DNA of 64,000 bases from Blastococcus capsensis (GTDB taxonomy: Bacteria; Actinomycetota; Actinomycetes; Mycobacteriales; Geodermatophilaceae), in contig NZ_JASNNW010000002.1 in assembly GCF_030165005.1 (NCBI RefSeq), positions 1 to 64,000 on the forward strand, given 5' to 3'. Below the pieces are notes generated by a model. It made no database searches, was not told where the DNA came from, and saw only the letters and a list, made by a program, of their open reading frames with translations. Shown piece after piece: positions 7,325 through 15,569 of this stretch. The position numbers and the translations under genes are program-made. Positions within the stretch are counted from its first letter, which is position 1. Each line of letters starts with the position of its first letter.

Positions 7325-8422
7325 TCATGCCCGCGCCCCGTCGGCGACCGGGTCGTCGGCCGCGTCGTCCACCGGCACGACCCAGCGGTCCCCGGCCGGC
7401 AGTCGCAGTCCGACGGTCCCGCCGGCCGCCACATCGTGCCCCGGGCCGAGTTCGGCGTCCACCGTGGTGGTCCCGCCGTCGCCGGTGACCTCCACGGTGA
7501 CCAGCGCGCGCAGCCCGCGCGGGCGCACCCGGACCGCGCTCCCGACGGCGTCGGCGGCGGGATCGGCGGCCGTGGTCACCTGCACCGCCTCGTGCCGGAC
7601 GACGAGCACGGCGGGGCCGTCCGGCACCGGCGCGGGGAGGTCGAGCGAGCCCAGCGGTGACTCGTGCCGCCCGTCGCGCACCACACCGGCGACCTCCGTG
7701 CGCCCGCCCAGCAACCGGCTGACCGTGAGCGAGGCTGGACGGGCGTAGAGCGCGCGCATCGGCCCGGCCTGCAGCAGCCGCCCGCCGTCCAGCACGGCGA
7801 CGCGGTCGGCCAGCGTGTCGGCCTCCGCGTGGTCGTGCGTGACCAGCAGGATCGTCGGGTCCAGGCGCATGCGCAGGTCGGCCAGCAGCTCGTGCATCTC
7901 CTCGCGCAGCCGGGCGTCGAGAGCGCTGAACGGCTCGTCGAGGAGCAGCACGCGCGGCTCGGCGGCCAGCGCGCGGGCCAGGGCCACCCGCTGCTCCTGC
8001 CCGCCCGACAGCGCGCGTGCCGGCCGGCCGCCGTAGCCGCCCAGCTGCACCAGCTCGAGGAACTCCTCCGCCCGCCGCCGCGCCGTCCGTCGCGGCACCC
8101 CGCGCACCCGGTCGGCGAAGGCCACGTTGTCCCGCACGGACAGGTGCGGGAACAGCAGCGGCCGCTGGAAGACCATCGCCATGCCCCGGCGCTCGGGCAG
8201 GACGCCGGCCAGGTCGACACCGTCGAGGTGCACGCTGCCCGCGGTCGGCTCGTCGAGCCCGGCGGTGAGCCGCAGCACCGTGCTCTTGCCCGACCCCGAG
8301 GGCCCGAGGATGGCCACGCAGGAGCCGGCGGGCACCTCCAGGTCGAAACCGTCCAGGGCGGGCGCCGAGCCCGTGCCGTGCACCCGGGTCAGCCCGGCCA
8401 GCCGCAGCGCGCCGCCGCTCAC
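7325..8422 (-). CDS. ABC importer ATPase, YnjD-like with TOBE-type C-terminus
   Basis: 365 residues from the GTG at 8422. All nucleotide-binding motifs are present: Walker A GPSGSGKST (40-48), Q-loop Gln86, signature LSGGQEQR (138-145), Walker B LLLDEP (159-164) and the switch His196. A C-terminal extension of about 150 residues resembles TOBE domains of importer ATPases (the PotA/ThiQ/CysA style). The start overlaps the stop of the permease gene by GTGA. Together with two inner-membrane permeases and a binding protein upstream, it forms a YnjBCD-like importer (COG4134-type binding protein). The substrate is unknown; thiamine, polyamine and iron importers are related. Confidence 0.88.
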   Translation of the reverse strand: MSGGALRLAGLTRVHGTGSAPALDGFDLEVPAGSCVAILGPSGSGKSTVLRLTAGLDEPTAGSVHLDGVDLAGVLPERRGMAMVFQRPLLFPHLSVRDNVAFADRVRGVPRRTARRRAEEFLELVQLGGYGGRPARALSGGQEQRVALARALAAEPRVLLLDEPFSALDARLREEMHELLADLRMRLDPTILLVTHDHAEADTLADRVAVLDGGRLLQAGPMRALYARPASLTVSRLLGGRTEVAGVVRDGRHESPLGSLDLPAPVPDGPAVLVVRHEAVQVTTAADPAADAVGSAVRVRPRGLRALVTVEVTGDGGTTTVDAELGPGHDVAAGGTVGLRLPAGDRWVVPVDDAADDPVADGARA

Positions 8423-9204
8423 CGCCGCCTCCGTCCCAGCGAGCCCACCACGAGCAGCAGCGCGACCGGCGGGAGGATCGAGGTGAGCGACAGGATCGCC
8501 ACCTGGGCGTCGCTCCCGGTCGCCGACGCCGCGGACGCCACCAGCAGCGGCAGCGTGGTCAGCCGCCCGCCGCCGACCAGCACGGTCACGATGTAGTCGC
8601 TCCAGCCGACCAGGAACGCGAGGAACGCCGCCCCCGCCAGCGCCGGGGCGACCAGCGGCAGCTGCACCGAGCGCACCGTCTGCCAGCGGGTGGCGCCGAG
8701 CACGCGTGCCTCGTCCTCGAAGCCCCGGTCGTGCGCGGCGTAGGCCGCCCGCATGGTGAGGGTCGTGTACGGCAGCGCGGCGACGACCAGCAGGACGACG
8801 ACGCCTCCCACCGCCGGGACGCCGAGCCGCAGCAGCAGCACGTCCAGGCCGAGGGCCACGGCGAACGGGGGGAGCGCCAAGGGGGAGAGCAGCACGGCGA
8901 GGACGGCGGTGCCGGCCGGCACCTGCCGCGAGGCCAGCGCCCGCCCGGCCATGGCGCCCAGCGGGGTGGCCAGCAGCGCGACGACGGCGCCGAGCAGCGT
9001 CGAGGTCAGGAACGCCCCGCCCGCCCCGGCGGCCAGCGCCTCCTCCGCACCGCGGGTGCCCCACTCCTGCGGCAGGACGGCCGGGAAGGTCCACCGGTCG
9101 GCGAAGGCCCACAGCAGCAGCGGGACCAGCGGCAGCACCAGCCACAGCGCCAGCAGCGTGCGCCCGGTGCGGGAGGCGGCCCGGACCGCCCGTACGGCGG
9201 TCAT
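8419..9204 (-). CDS. ABC importer permease 2
   Basis: 261 residues from ATG at 9204. It has six hydrophobic segments and the EAA loop typical of importer permeases (EDEARVLGATRWQTVRSVQLPLVAP in its central part), which docks with the ATPase. The start overlaps the stop of the preceding permease by four bases (ATGA at 9201-9204) and its own stop overlaps the ATPase start, so the importer subunits are translationally coupled. In the E. coli YnjBCD arrangement the two permease modules are fused in YnjC; here they are separate genes. Substrate is not predictable from the sequence. Confidence 0.87.
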   Translation of the reverse strand: MTAVRAVRAASRTGRTLLALWLVLPLVPLLLWAFADRWTFPAVLPQEWGTRGAEEALAAGAGGAFLTSTLLGAVVALLATPLGAMAGRALASRQVPAGTAVLAVLLSPLALPPFAVALGLDVLLLRLGVPAVGGVVVLLVVAALPYTTLTMRAAYAAHDRGFEDEARVLGATRWQTVRSVQLPLVAPALAGAAFLAFLVGWSDYIVTVLVGGGRLTTLPLLVASAASATGSDAQVAILSLTSILPPVALLLVVGSLGRRRR

Positions 9205-10061
9205 CGCTCGGCCGCCAGCCGCCGCAGGGCGCGCAGCGACAGCAGGACGACGACCAGCGCCAACCCGGCTGTCGTCAGCGCGACCGCGGCGGCCTGCGGC
9301 CGGGCGGCCAGGTCGATGGAGGTGAACAGCCGGTAGGCCAGTACCGGCAACGGCTCGGGGTGGGCGCGGCCGAGCAGTGCGGCCACCTCGTAGGACCCCA
9401 GCGTGTACACGAAGCTGACCGCGGCCGCGCCGCCCAGCGCGGGCGCGGCCAGCGGCAGGGTGACGTGCCGCAGCCGGGCCCAGCGGCCGGCGCCCAGCAG
9501 CGCCGCCGTCTCGCCGTAGGACGCCGCCCGGGAGGAGAGCACCCCGGCGACGACGAGCGCGACGAACGCCGATTCCTTCCAGGCGTACTCGGCGACGACC
9601 GCCGCCCACAGCGGGCCGCCCACCAGCGGCGGCCACGAGGACGGGTCGACGCCGAGCAGCCGGGCCAGGAAGCCGGCGTCGGCCAGCAGCAGGCCCATGG
9701 CGGCCGCCCCGACCAGGTGCGGGATGGGGATGGTGAGCGCGGCCAGTGCGCCGAGCAGCCGGCTGCGGCGGACCGCGGCGGTCGCGGCCAGGGCCAGGCA
9801 CAGCCCGACGACGGTGGCCACGAAGGTGGCGGCGGCCGCGATGCCCAGGGAGAGGCCGATGCCGGTGCCCAGGTCGCCGGCGGCGTCCCGGTAGGCGTCC
9901 AGGGAGAGCCGCGGCTCGCCCACCAGCGGCGCGAGCCCCAGGCTGAGCAGGGCGGCGGAGGTGAGCGCGGCGCCGACGACGGCGACGACGGGGACGAGCG
10001 CCGGGAGCACCAGCAGGACGGCGCGCCCCCGCGGTCCGGGCCGGCGCCGGGTCGACGTCAC
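9201..10061 (-). CDS. ABC importer permease 1
   Basis: 286 residues from the GTG at 10061, the first plausible start after the binding-protein stop at 10073. Hydrophobic helices are spread over the whole length. An EAA-type cytoplasmic loop is visible (SYGETAALLGAGRWARLRHV), with conserved G and R. It pairs with permease 2 as the transmembrane heterodimer of the importer. The upstream binding-protein gene is frameshifted, so the importer may have lost its capture protein even though this subunit looks intact. The choice of start is moderately certain, since no strong ribosome site was seen directly before the GTG. Confidence 0.83.
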   Translation of the reverse strand: MTSTRRRPGPRGRAVLLVLPALVPVVAVVGAALTSAALLSLGLAPLVGEPRLSLDAYRDAAGDLGTGIGLSLGIAAAATFVATVVGLCLALAATAAVRRSRLLGALAALTIPIPHLVGAAAMGLLLADAGFLARLLGVDPSSWPPLVGGPLWAAVVAEYAWKESAFVALVVAGVLSSRAASYGETAALLGAGRWARLRHVTLPLAAPALGGAAAVSFVYTLGSYEVAALLGRAHPEPLPVLAYRLFTSIDLAARPQAAAVALTTAGLALVVVLLSLRALRRLAAER

Positions 10062-10072
10062 GCCGGAGCTGC

Positions 10073-11322
10073 TCAACCGGCGGCGATCTGCCGGCGCCAG
10101 CCCTCGTCCAGGGCGGTCACCCACTCCGCCTCGACCTCGGGGTCGGCGCCGTCGCTCAGCTCGGCGTACGGGGGCAGGACCTCCGACTGCGGCAGGGCCT
10201 CGAACTCGGCCCGCACGTCCTCGGGCAGCAGGTCCTGATCGAGGACCGTGTACTGGCCCCAGACCTCCGGGCGGGCCTTGGCCAGCTGCTGCTCGGGCGA
10301 GAGCGCCAGGTCCGCCACCACCATGGCGCCGGCCCGGCTGCCGGACGTGGCGGGGATGGCCAGGAAGGACACGTTGCCGATCGTGCCGTCCTCCACCAGC
10401 AGCACCCGGGTCGTCTCCGGAAAGGTGCCGTCGGCCACCAGGTCGGGCAGCGTCGCCGGGCCGTAGGTCATGGTGAAGTCGACCTGGCCGTCGGCGTACA
10501 GCTGGTCGAGCGCGCCGAGGTCCTGGGGGTAGGTCTGCCCCTCCCGCCACAGCGCCGGCTCGATGTCCTGCAGGGTCTCGAACAGCTCGGGGGCCAGCTC
10601 CTCGTACGCCTCCTGGGAGAACTCCAGCGGCACCTCGTCGACCCCGCCGGACACCTCGTACAGCACCTGCCGCACGAACACCGACCCGGTGAAGTCCGGA
10701 GGCGCGGGGTAGGTGAAGCGGCCCGGGTGCTCCTCGATCCAGGTCAGCAGCTCCGCGACGCTGCCCGGCGGGTCCGCCACCCGCGCCTCGTCGTAGACCA
10801 GCGCGAACTGGGCCTTGTGCCAGGGCGCCTCGCAGCCGTCCACGTCCAGCCCGAAGTCGGTGCTGATCAGCGGGTCCTCGGGGTCGACGTACGCCATGTT
10901 GGGCAGCATGGACGTCCAGCCGCACAGCCAGGCGCCGGCCTGCTGGCCGGTGGCGAAGTTCTCCCCGTTGATCCAGACCAGGTCCACTCGCCGTCGGTCA
11001 CGTCGGCCTGCCGCTCGGAGAGCACCCGGTTGACCGCGTCGCCGGTGTCGGCGATCGGCACCCGTTCCAGGGTCACGCCGAGCTCGGCGGCCGCGGGGGC
11101 GAGGACGTCGTCGACGTAGGCGTTGCCCTTGTCGTCGCCGCCGTACATCCACAGCCGCACGGTCTGGCCGTCCGCGTCGGCGAGGACGTCGTCCCAGTCG
11201 CGGTCCGGGGCGACGGCGGGGTCACCGGCCGGTGCCGAGCAGGCGGTCAGCGTGAGGGCGAGCGCGCAGGTCGCCGCGGCCGCCCAGCGGGCTCGTCGGC
11301 TCGTGCGGCGGCGTGCAGCCAT
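10073..11322 (-). pseudogene. ABC substrate-binding lipoprotein, YnjB-like (COG4134), frameshifted
   Basis: The N-terminal part begins at ATG 11322 with a signal peptide and lipobox (LTLTACS, Cys28). It then reads LWMYGGDDKGNAYVDDVLAPAA... as far as VLSERQADVTDGE. Near 10985-10990 the coding frame shifts. The C-terminal part continues in another frame as VDLVWINGENFATG... to the TGA at 10073-10075. The motif WINGENF is characteristic of YnjB-like binding proteins. Restoring one base in GGCGA-GTGGACC would join the halves exactly. This is either a recent one-base deletion or a sequencing error. The three importer genes downstream are open. Confidence 0.85.
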
Positions 11323-11486
11323 GGCGCAGGTCCTCCTGTAACTGGGATCGTCGGCGCCGTCCCGCGCCCGGACCGGGTTCGTCTCCGACCGGGCATCTGG
11401 ATGCGGCCGTCGGACAGGTCTGGGACAGGATCGTGCCCGACCTGATGTCCCGCCGCCACGCCGGCGACCGGTTCCGGAGGTGCCCA

Positions 11487-12113
11487 GTGCTCGATGCGGC
11501 TGCGCGGCGCGTGCTCGACGTGCCGCTGGCGCGCGCCGCGGGCGCGCTGGACCGGTCGTGGCTGAGCCCGGACCGGCTGACCGCCGCCGGGCTGGTCCTG
11601 GGCCTGGGCAGTGCGGTGGCCGCAGGCCTCCAGGCGTGGACGGCGGCGCTGGTGCTGTGGCTGGTCTCCCGGCTGGCCGACGGGCTGGACGGGCCGCTCG
11701 CCCGGCGGCGGCGCGCGGCCGGTGCGCCGGGGGACGCCGGCAGCGGCGGGTTCTTCGACATCACCGCGGACTTCTGCGTCTACGGCGCCACGGTGCTGGG
11801 CGTGGCCATCGGCGCGACCCGTGGCTTCGACGCCCCGTGGGAGCCCTTCGCGGTGGTCCTGCTGGCCTACTACGTGAACGGAACCGCGTTCCTGGCGTTC
11901 TCCTCGATCGCCGAGCGGTCCGGCCGGCAGCTCGACGACGGCCGGTCGCTGTCGTTCCTCGGCGGGCTGGCCGAGGGCACCGAGACGATCGCCGTCCACG
12001 CGTTGTGGTTGCTGCTGCCCGCGGTGGCCTGGCAGGTGGCGTGGGTCTGGGCGGTCGTGGTGGCGGTGTCCGCCGCGCAGCGGATGGTGGCCGGGTACCG
12101 CTCGCTGCGCTGA
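11487..12113 (+). CDS. CDP-alcohol phosphatidyltransferase family membrane protein
   Basis: 208 residues from GTG at 11487, chosen because GGAGG lies seven bases upstream. The family signature DGx2ARx8Gx3Dx3D is visible as DGLDGPLARRRRAAG (about residues 66-80) followed by GGFFDITADF. These aspartates bind Mg2+ and CDP-diacylglycerol and transfer the phosphatidyl group to an alcohol acceptor. The first motif reads DGLDGPLAR rather than the strict DGxxAR spacing, and a short insertion lies before the last Asp residues, so this is a divergent member. Four or five hydrophobic helices follow. It is divergent from the ABC importer and convergent with the flavoprotein at 12123. The acceptor alcohol is unknown. 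Confidence 0.8.
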   Translation: MLDAAARRVLDVPLARAAGALDRSWLSPDRLTAAGLVLGLGSAVAAGLQAWTAALVLWLVSRLADGLDGPLARRRRAAGAPGDAGSGGFFDITADFCVYGATVLGVAIGATRGFDAPWEPFAVVLLAYYVNGTAFLAFSSIAERSGRQLDDGRSLSFLGGLAEGTETIAVHALWLLLPAVAWQVAWVWAVVVAVSAAQRMVAGYRSLR

Positions 12114-12122
12114 CCGCCGCGG

Positions 12123-13553
12123 TCAGCGGCGGTCGAGCAGGCGGCCTCGCACGGCGACGAACGCTCGGAGCACCCCGCGGACCACGGGCCGGGCGAAGCG
12201 GGCGCGGACGTCCTTCACAGCGGCGTCGACCAGCGCGTCGTTGTAGGTGGGGTAGGCGTGCGTGGTCCCGGCCAGGTCGGCGGTGGTGAGGCCTTTGCGG
12301 ACGGCGAGGGTGAGCTCGCCGAGCGTCTCACCCGCACGGGGGCCGACGACGACGCCGCCGACCAGCCGCCGCCGGCCGTCGGTGACCAGCGAGGTGAACC
12401 CCTCCGTCACACCCTCCGCGACGGCGCGGTCGACCGAGGAGTGCGCGACGCGGCGGACGGTCAGCCCTCGTTCCCGCGCCTCGGCCGGGCTCACGCCGAC
12501 CGAGGCGACCTCGGGGGACGTGTAGGTGACGCGGGGGACGACGGGGTCGACGGTGCGGCGCAGCCCGAGGACGGCGTTGCCCGCGGCGATGCTGCCGTGC
12601 ATCCCGGAGACGTGGGTGAAGTACGGCTTGCCGGTGACGTCGCCGGCAGCCCACACCCGCGGGTTGCTGGTGCGCAGCGAGTCGTCGACCGCGACGGCGC
12701 CGTGCTCGTCCAGCTCCACCCCGGCGGCGTCCAGGCCGAGGTCGCTCGTGCGCGGACGGCGGCCGACCGCGACCAGCAGCCGGTCGAACGGCACCGAGCT
12801 GCCGTCGTCCAGGTGCAGCAGGCCGGGCTCCACCCGCGTCCCCTCCGCGCCCAGCCGGAGCTCGACACCGTCGCGGCGCAGCGCCGCGGCCACCAGGGCG
12901 GCGGCGTCGGCGTCCTCGGGCCCGAGCACCCGGTCGGAGCCGTCGACGACGGTCACCTCCGCGCCGAGCCGGGCGAAGGCCTGACCGAGCTCGCAGCCGA
13001 TCGGCCCGCCGCCGAGCACGACCAGCCGGCGGGGGAGTTCCTCGAGGTCCCACAGCGTCTCGCTGGTGAGCGCGTCGACGGTGCCGAGGCCCTCGATCGG
13101 CGGCACCAGCGGGGCGGCGCCGGTGGCCAGCAGCGCCGCGCGGAAGCGGACCGGCCGCCCGTCGACGAGCGCGGTGTCGGACCCCGTCAGCACCGCGGTG
13201 CCCAGCACCACGCGGACGCCGGCCGCGGTCAGGGACGCGGGGGAGTCCTTCGGCTGGATCGTGGCGATGGCGCTCTCCACGTGGGCGCGCACCCGCGCGA
13301 AGTCGACGGTGACCTCCCCGGTGCCGACGCCCAGGCGGCCGGTCCCGCGGGCATCGGCGGCGGCGGTGGCGGCGGCGAGGACGGCCTTGGAGGGGACGCA
13401 GCCGGTCCACAGGCAGTCGCCGCCGGTCCGGTCCTGCTCCACCAGCATCGTGCGCGCCCCGAGGGTGGCGGCGGTGTGCGCCCCCACGAGCCCGGCGGTG
13501 CCGCCGCCGATGACCAGCAGGTCGACGGTGTCGCTCGTCGGGGGCTTCGGCAC
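12123..13553 (-). CDS. Pyridine nucleotide-disulfide oxidoreductase, mercuric-reductase/lipoamide-dehydrogenase-like
   Basis: 476 residues. N-terminal FAD motif VIGGGTAGLVGA (14-25), then the redox-active disulfide CLWTGC (Cys47, Cys52) in the GGDCLWTGCVPSK context of class I enzymes. The NAD(P) motif is VVLGGGPIGCELGQAF. The C-terminal interface motif is HAYPTYND, close to the HxHPT of lipoamide dehydrogenases. There are no extra N- or C-terminal cysteine pairs as in true MerA, so mercuric reduction is not supported. It may reduce a low-molecular-weight disulfide or a quinone. It is convergent with the CDP-alcohol phosphatidyltransferase gene, nine bases away, a pairing seen in other bacteria. 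Confidence 0.85.
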   Translation of the reverse strand: MPKPPTSDTVDLLVIGGGTAGLVGAHTAATLGARTMLVEQDRTGGDCLWTGCVPSKAVLAAATAAADARGTGRLGVGTGEVTVDFARVRAHVESAIATIQPKDSPASLTAAGVRVVLGTAVLTGSDTALVDGRPVRFRAALLATGAAPLVPPIEGLGTVDALTSETLWDLEELPRRLVVLGGGPIGCELGQAFARLGAEVTVVDGSDRVLGPEDADAAALVAAALRRDGVELRLGAEGTRVEPGLLHLDDGSSVPFDRLLVAVGRRPRTSDLGLDAAGVELDEHGAVAVDDSLRTSNPRVWAAGDVTGKPYFTHVSGMHGSIAAGNAVLGLRRTVDPVVPRVTYTSPEVASVGVSPAEARERGLTVRRVAHSSVDRAVAEGVTEGFTSLVTDGRRRLVGGVVVGPRAGETLGELTLAVRKGLTTADLAGTTHAYPTYNDALVDAAVKDVRARFARPVVRGVLRAFVAVRGRLLDRR

Positions 13554-13615
13554 GGGGCGGCTCCTGCGGGATCGGTGGTGGCGTGGTCGTCCCCACGCTA
13601 GGTGGGCAGGGCAGG

Positions 13616-14719
13616 ATGCGGGCGGTGAGCGAGCAGCAGCCTGCGGTCGACGTCCTCGTGATCGGGGCCGGGCAGGCGGGCCTGGGCACGGCCCACCACC
13701 TACTCCGCGCGGGCGTGCGCGACGTCCTCGTGGTGGAGGCCGCCGACGCGATCGGGCAGGTCTGGCGGGACCGCTGGGAGAGCCTGCAGCTGTTCACCCC
13801 GCGCCGGTTCAGCTCGCTCCCGGGTCCGCGCTTCCCGGCCGGGCCGACGGCGACGCCCTCCCGGCTGGAGATGGCCGACTACCTGGCGGGGTACGCCGCC
13901 CGCCTCGGGCTGCCGGTGCGCACGTCGACGCCGGTGCAGCGGCTCGCGGTGGAGCACGGGACGTTCGTGGCGCACACCCCGCGCGGCGCCGTCCGCGCCC
14001 GGCACGTGGTGCTGGCGACGGGCGCCTACCGCCGGCCGCGGGTGCCCGACGCGGCCGGGGACCTGGACGGCTCGGTGCACCAGCTGCACTCGTCGTCCTA
14101 CTGGCGGCCCGACGACGTGCCCGACGGGCCGGTGCTGGTGGTCGGCGGCGGCAACTCGGCCGCCCAGCTGGCGATGGAGCTCGCCGGGAGGCACGAGGTG
14201 ACCGTGGCCGCGCCGGTCGTGCCGCGCTTCCTGCCCGAGCGGGTGCTGGGCGTGAGCATCTACTGGTGGCTGCTGCTCAGCGGGGTGCTGAACGCCGGGG
14301 CGGCGACGCCGGTGGGCCGATTCCTGCACGCGCGGCACGAGGCGGTGCTGGGCCGGCAGCTCCGCCGGGCGGTGCGGGCCGGCGTCGTGCGGCTGGTCGC
14401 CTCACCGGTGGTCGCTGCCGACGGCCGGCGGGTGCGCCTGGCAGACGGCGCGGAACTCCGGCCGCGGACGGTGCTGTGGTGCACCGGCTTCCGGCCCGAT
14501 ACCGGGTGGATCGACGTCCCCGGCGCGCTGGCCGACGTCGGTGCACCGCGGCACGAGCGCGGGGCCTCGCCGGTTGCCGGGCTGCACTGGATGGGCCTGC
14601 CGTGGCAGACGCGGGTCAACAGCTCGCTGATCGACGGCGTGGACCGGGATGCCCGGATGACCGCCCGCCGGATCGCCGCCGACCTGGGTACGCGCGGGCC
14701 GGTCAGGCGCGCAGGCTGA
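13616..14719 (+). CDS. Flavin-containing monooxygenase-like protein (CzcO family)
   Basis: 367 residues if ATG 13616 is the start; GTG at 13625 is an equally good choice. The FAD site is VLVIGAGQAGLGTAHHL, followed by the GQVWRDRWESLQLFTPRRFSS region with the W-x-x-R-W motif of flavin monooxygenases. The NADPH site is LVVGGGNSAAQLA. The TGFRPDTGW segment corresponds to the conserved C-terminal TGY motif. CzcO/FMO-like proteins oxidise small nucleophiles or act as oxidoreductases without known substrate. The last 17 bases overlap the end of the convergent MBL-fold gene. Confidence 0.83.
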   Translation: MRAVSEQQPAVDVLVIGAGQAGLGTAHHLLRAGVRDVLVVEAADAIGQVWRDRWESLQLFTPRRFSSLPGPRFPAGPTATPSRLEMADYLAGYAARLGLPVRTSTPVQRLAVEHGTFVAHTPRGAVRARHVVLATGAYRRPRVPDAAGDLDGSVHQLHSSSYWRPDDVPDGPVLVVGGGNSAAQLAMELAGRHEVTVAAPVVPRFLPERVLGVSIYWWLLLSGVLNAGAATPVGRFLHARHEAVLGRQLRRAVRAGVVRLVASPVVAADGRRVRLADGAELRPRTVLWCTGFRPDTGWIDVPGALADVGAPRHERGASPVAGLHWMGLPWQTRVNSSLIDGVDRDARMTARRIAADLGTRGPVRRAG

Positions 14720-15506
14720 TCGTCTCGCCGCGGTAGGCGGGGCGCACGGTGCCGGGCAGCTCCCGGCGGGCGACCTCGGCGACGAACTCGCCCAGGGGCG
14801 AGGCGAACAGACTGTAGTCGTCGTAGTGGACGGGCACGGTGACCGGGGGCTTCAGCAGCTCCACGAGATCGGCGCCCTGGCGGCCGTCCATCGTCACGGT
14901 CAGCCCCAGCACCTTGGTCCCGCCGAGATGCGGGATGACGACGTCGAGGGGGCCGCACCGCTCCAGCACCTCGCCCAGGAACGGCCGGTACAGGGTGTCG
15001 CCGCTGATGTAGCCGCGCCAGCTCACCTCGCCGTCGCGCACGAGCTCCAGCACGCTGCCCATCACCTGGGGCAGCAGCCGCGAGAGCGGGCCGGGCCCGT
15101 GCACGCCGGGCGCCGACGTGACCCGCAGCGCCTCGCTGTCGCGGGAGAACACGTGCGTCTGCCAGGCCCGCAGGTCGGCGGTCCCGGTGAACCCGCGGTC
15201 GGCGAGGCACGTCGCCGCCTCCGGGGTGGTGACGACCGGCGTCTCCTTGGGCAGCGACTTCGTGGCGATCCGGTCCCAGTGGTCCCCGTGCATGTGCGAC
15301 AGCAGGATCCCGTCCAACGCCGGCAGCTGGGTGGGCAGCAGCGCGGGTTCGGTCAGCCGCTTGCTGCGCAGCCCGTAGCCCAAGCGCGCCCGCTGGCCGC
15401 GGTGCAGGAAGTTCGGGTCGGTCAGGAGCGTGAAGCCGCCGATGCGCAGCAGCATCGTGGCGTTGCCGCCGAAGGTCATGGTCACGTCGTCCGCGCGCTC
15501 GGCCAT
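14703..15506 (-). CDS. MBL-fold metal-dependent hydrolase (UlaG-like)
   Basis: 267 residues from ATG 15506. The metallo-beta-lactamase signature HMHGDH (71-76) is present, preceded by a conserved LTDPNF segment (28-33). Later ligands are likely in SGDTLY and HYDDY. This composition (GNATMLLRIGG... LTDP... HxHxDH) resembles UlaG/NAPE-PLD-like hydrolases, which cut phosphoester or lactone bonds in varied substrates. No specific reaction is assigned. The gene is convergent with the flavin monooxygenase and divergent from tldD, which begins 63 bp away. Confidence 0.85.
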   Translation of the reverse strand: MAERADDVTMTFGGNATMLLRIGGFTLLTDPNFLHRGQRARLGYGLRSKRLTEPALLPTQLPALDGILLSHMHGDHWDRIATKSLPKETPVVTTPEAATCLADRGFTGTADLRAWQTHVFSRDSEALRVTSAPGVHGPGPLSRLLPQVMGSVLELVRDGEVSWRGYISGDTLYRPFLGEVLERCGPLDVVIPHLGGTKVLGLTVTMDGRQGADLVELLKPPVTVPVHYDDYSLFASPLGEFVAEVARRELPGTVRPAYRGETISLRA

Positions 15507-15569
15507 GCGCGGGCCCTTACCCGGGGCGTGCCGCCTCACCCCTGCCCCCGCCGCTGGTAGACAGGATCC

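Noticed and set aside
11341-11486. Possible TPP or other riboswitch in the leader of the YnjB-like gene
   Set aside because: Neither strand shows the CTGAGA/GAACCTGATC elements of TPP aptamers or another known core.
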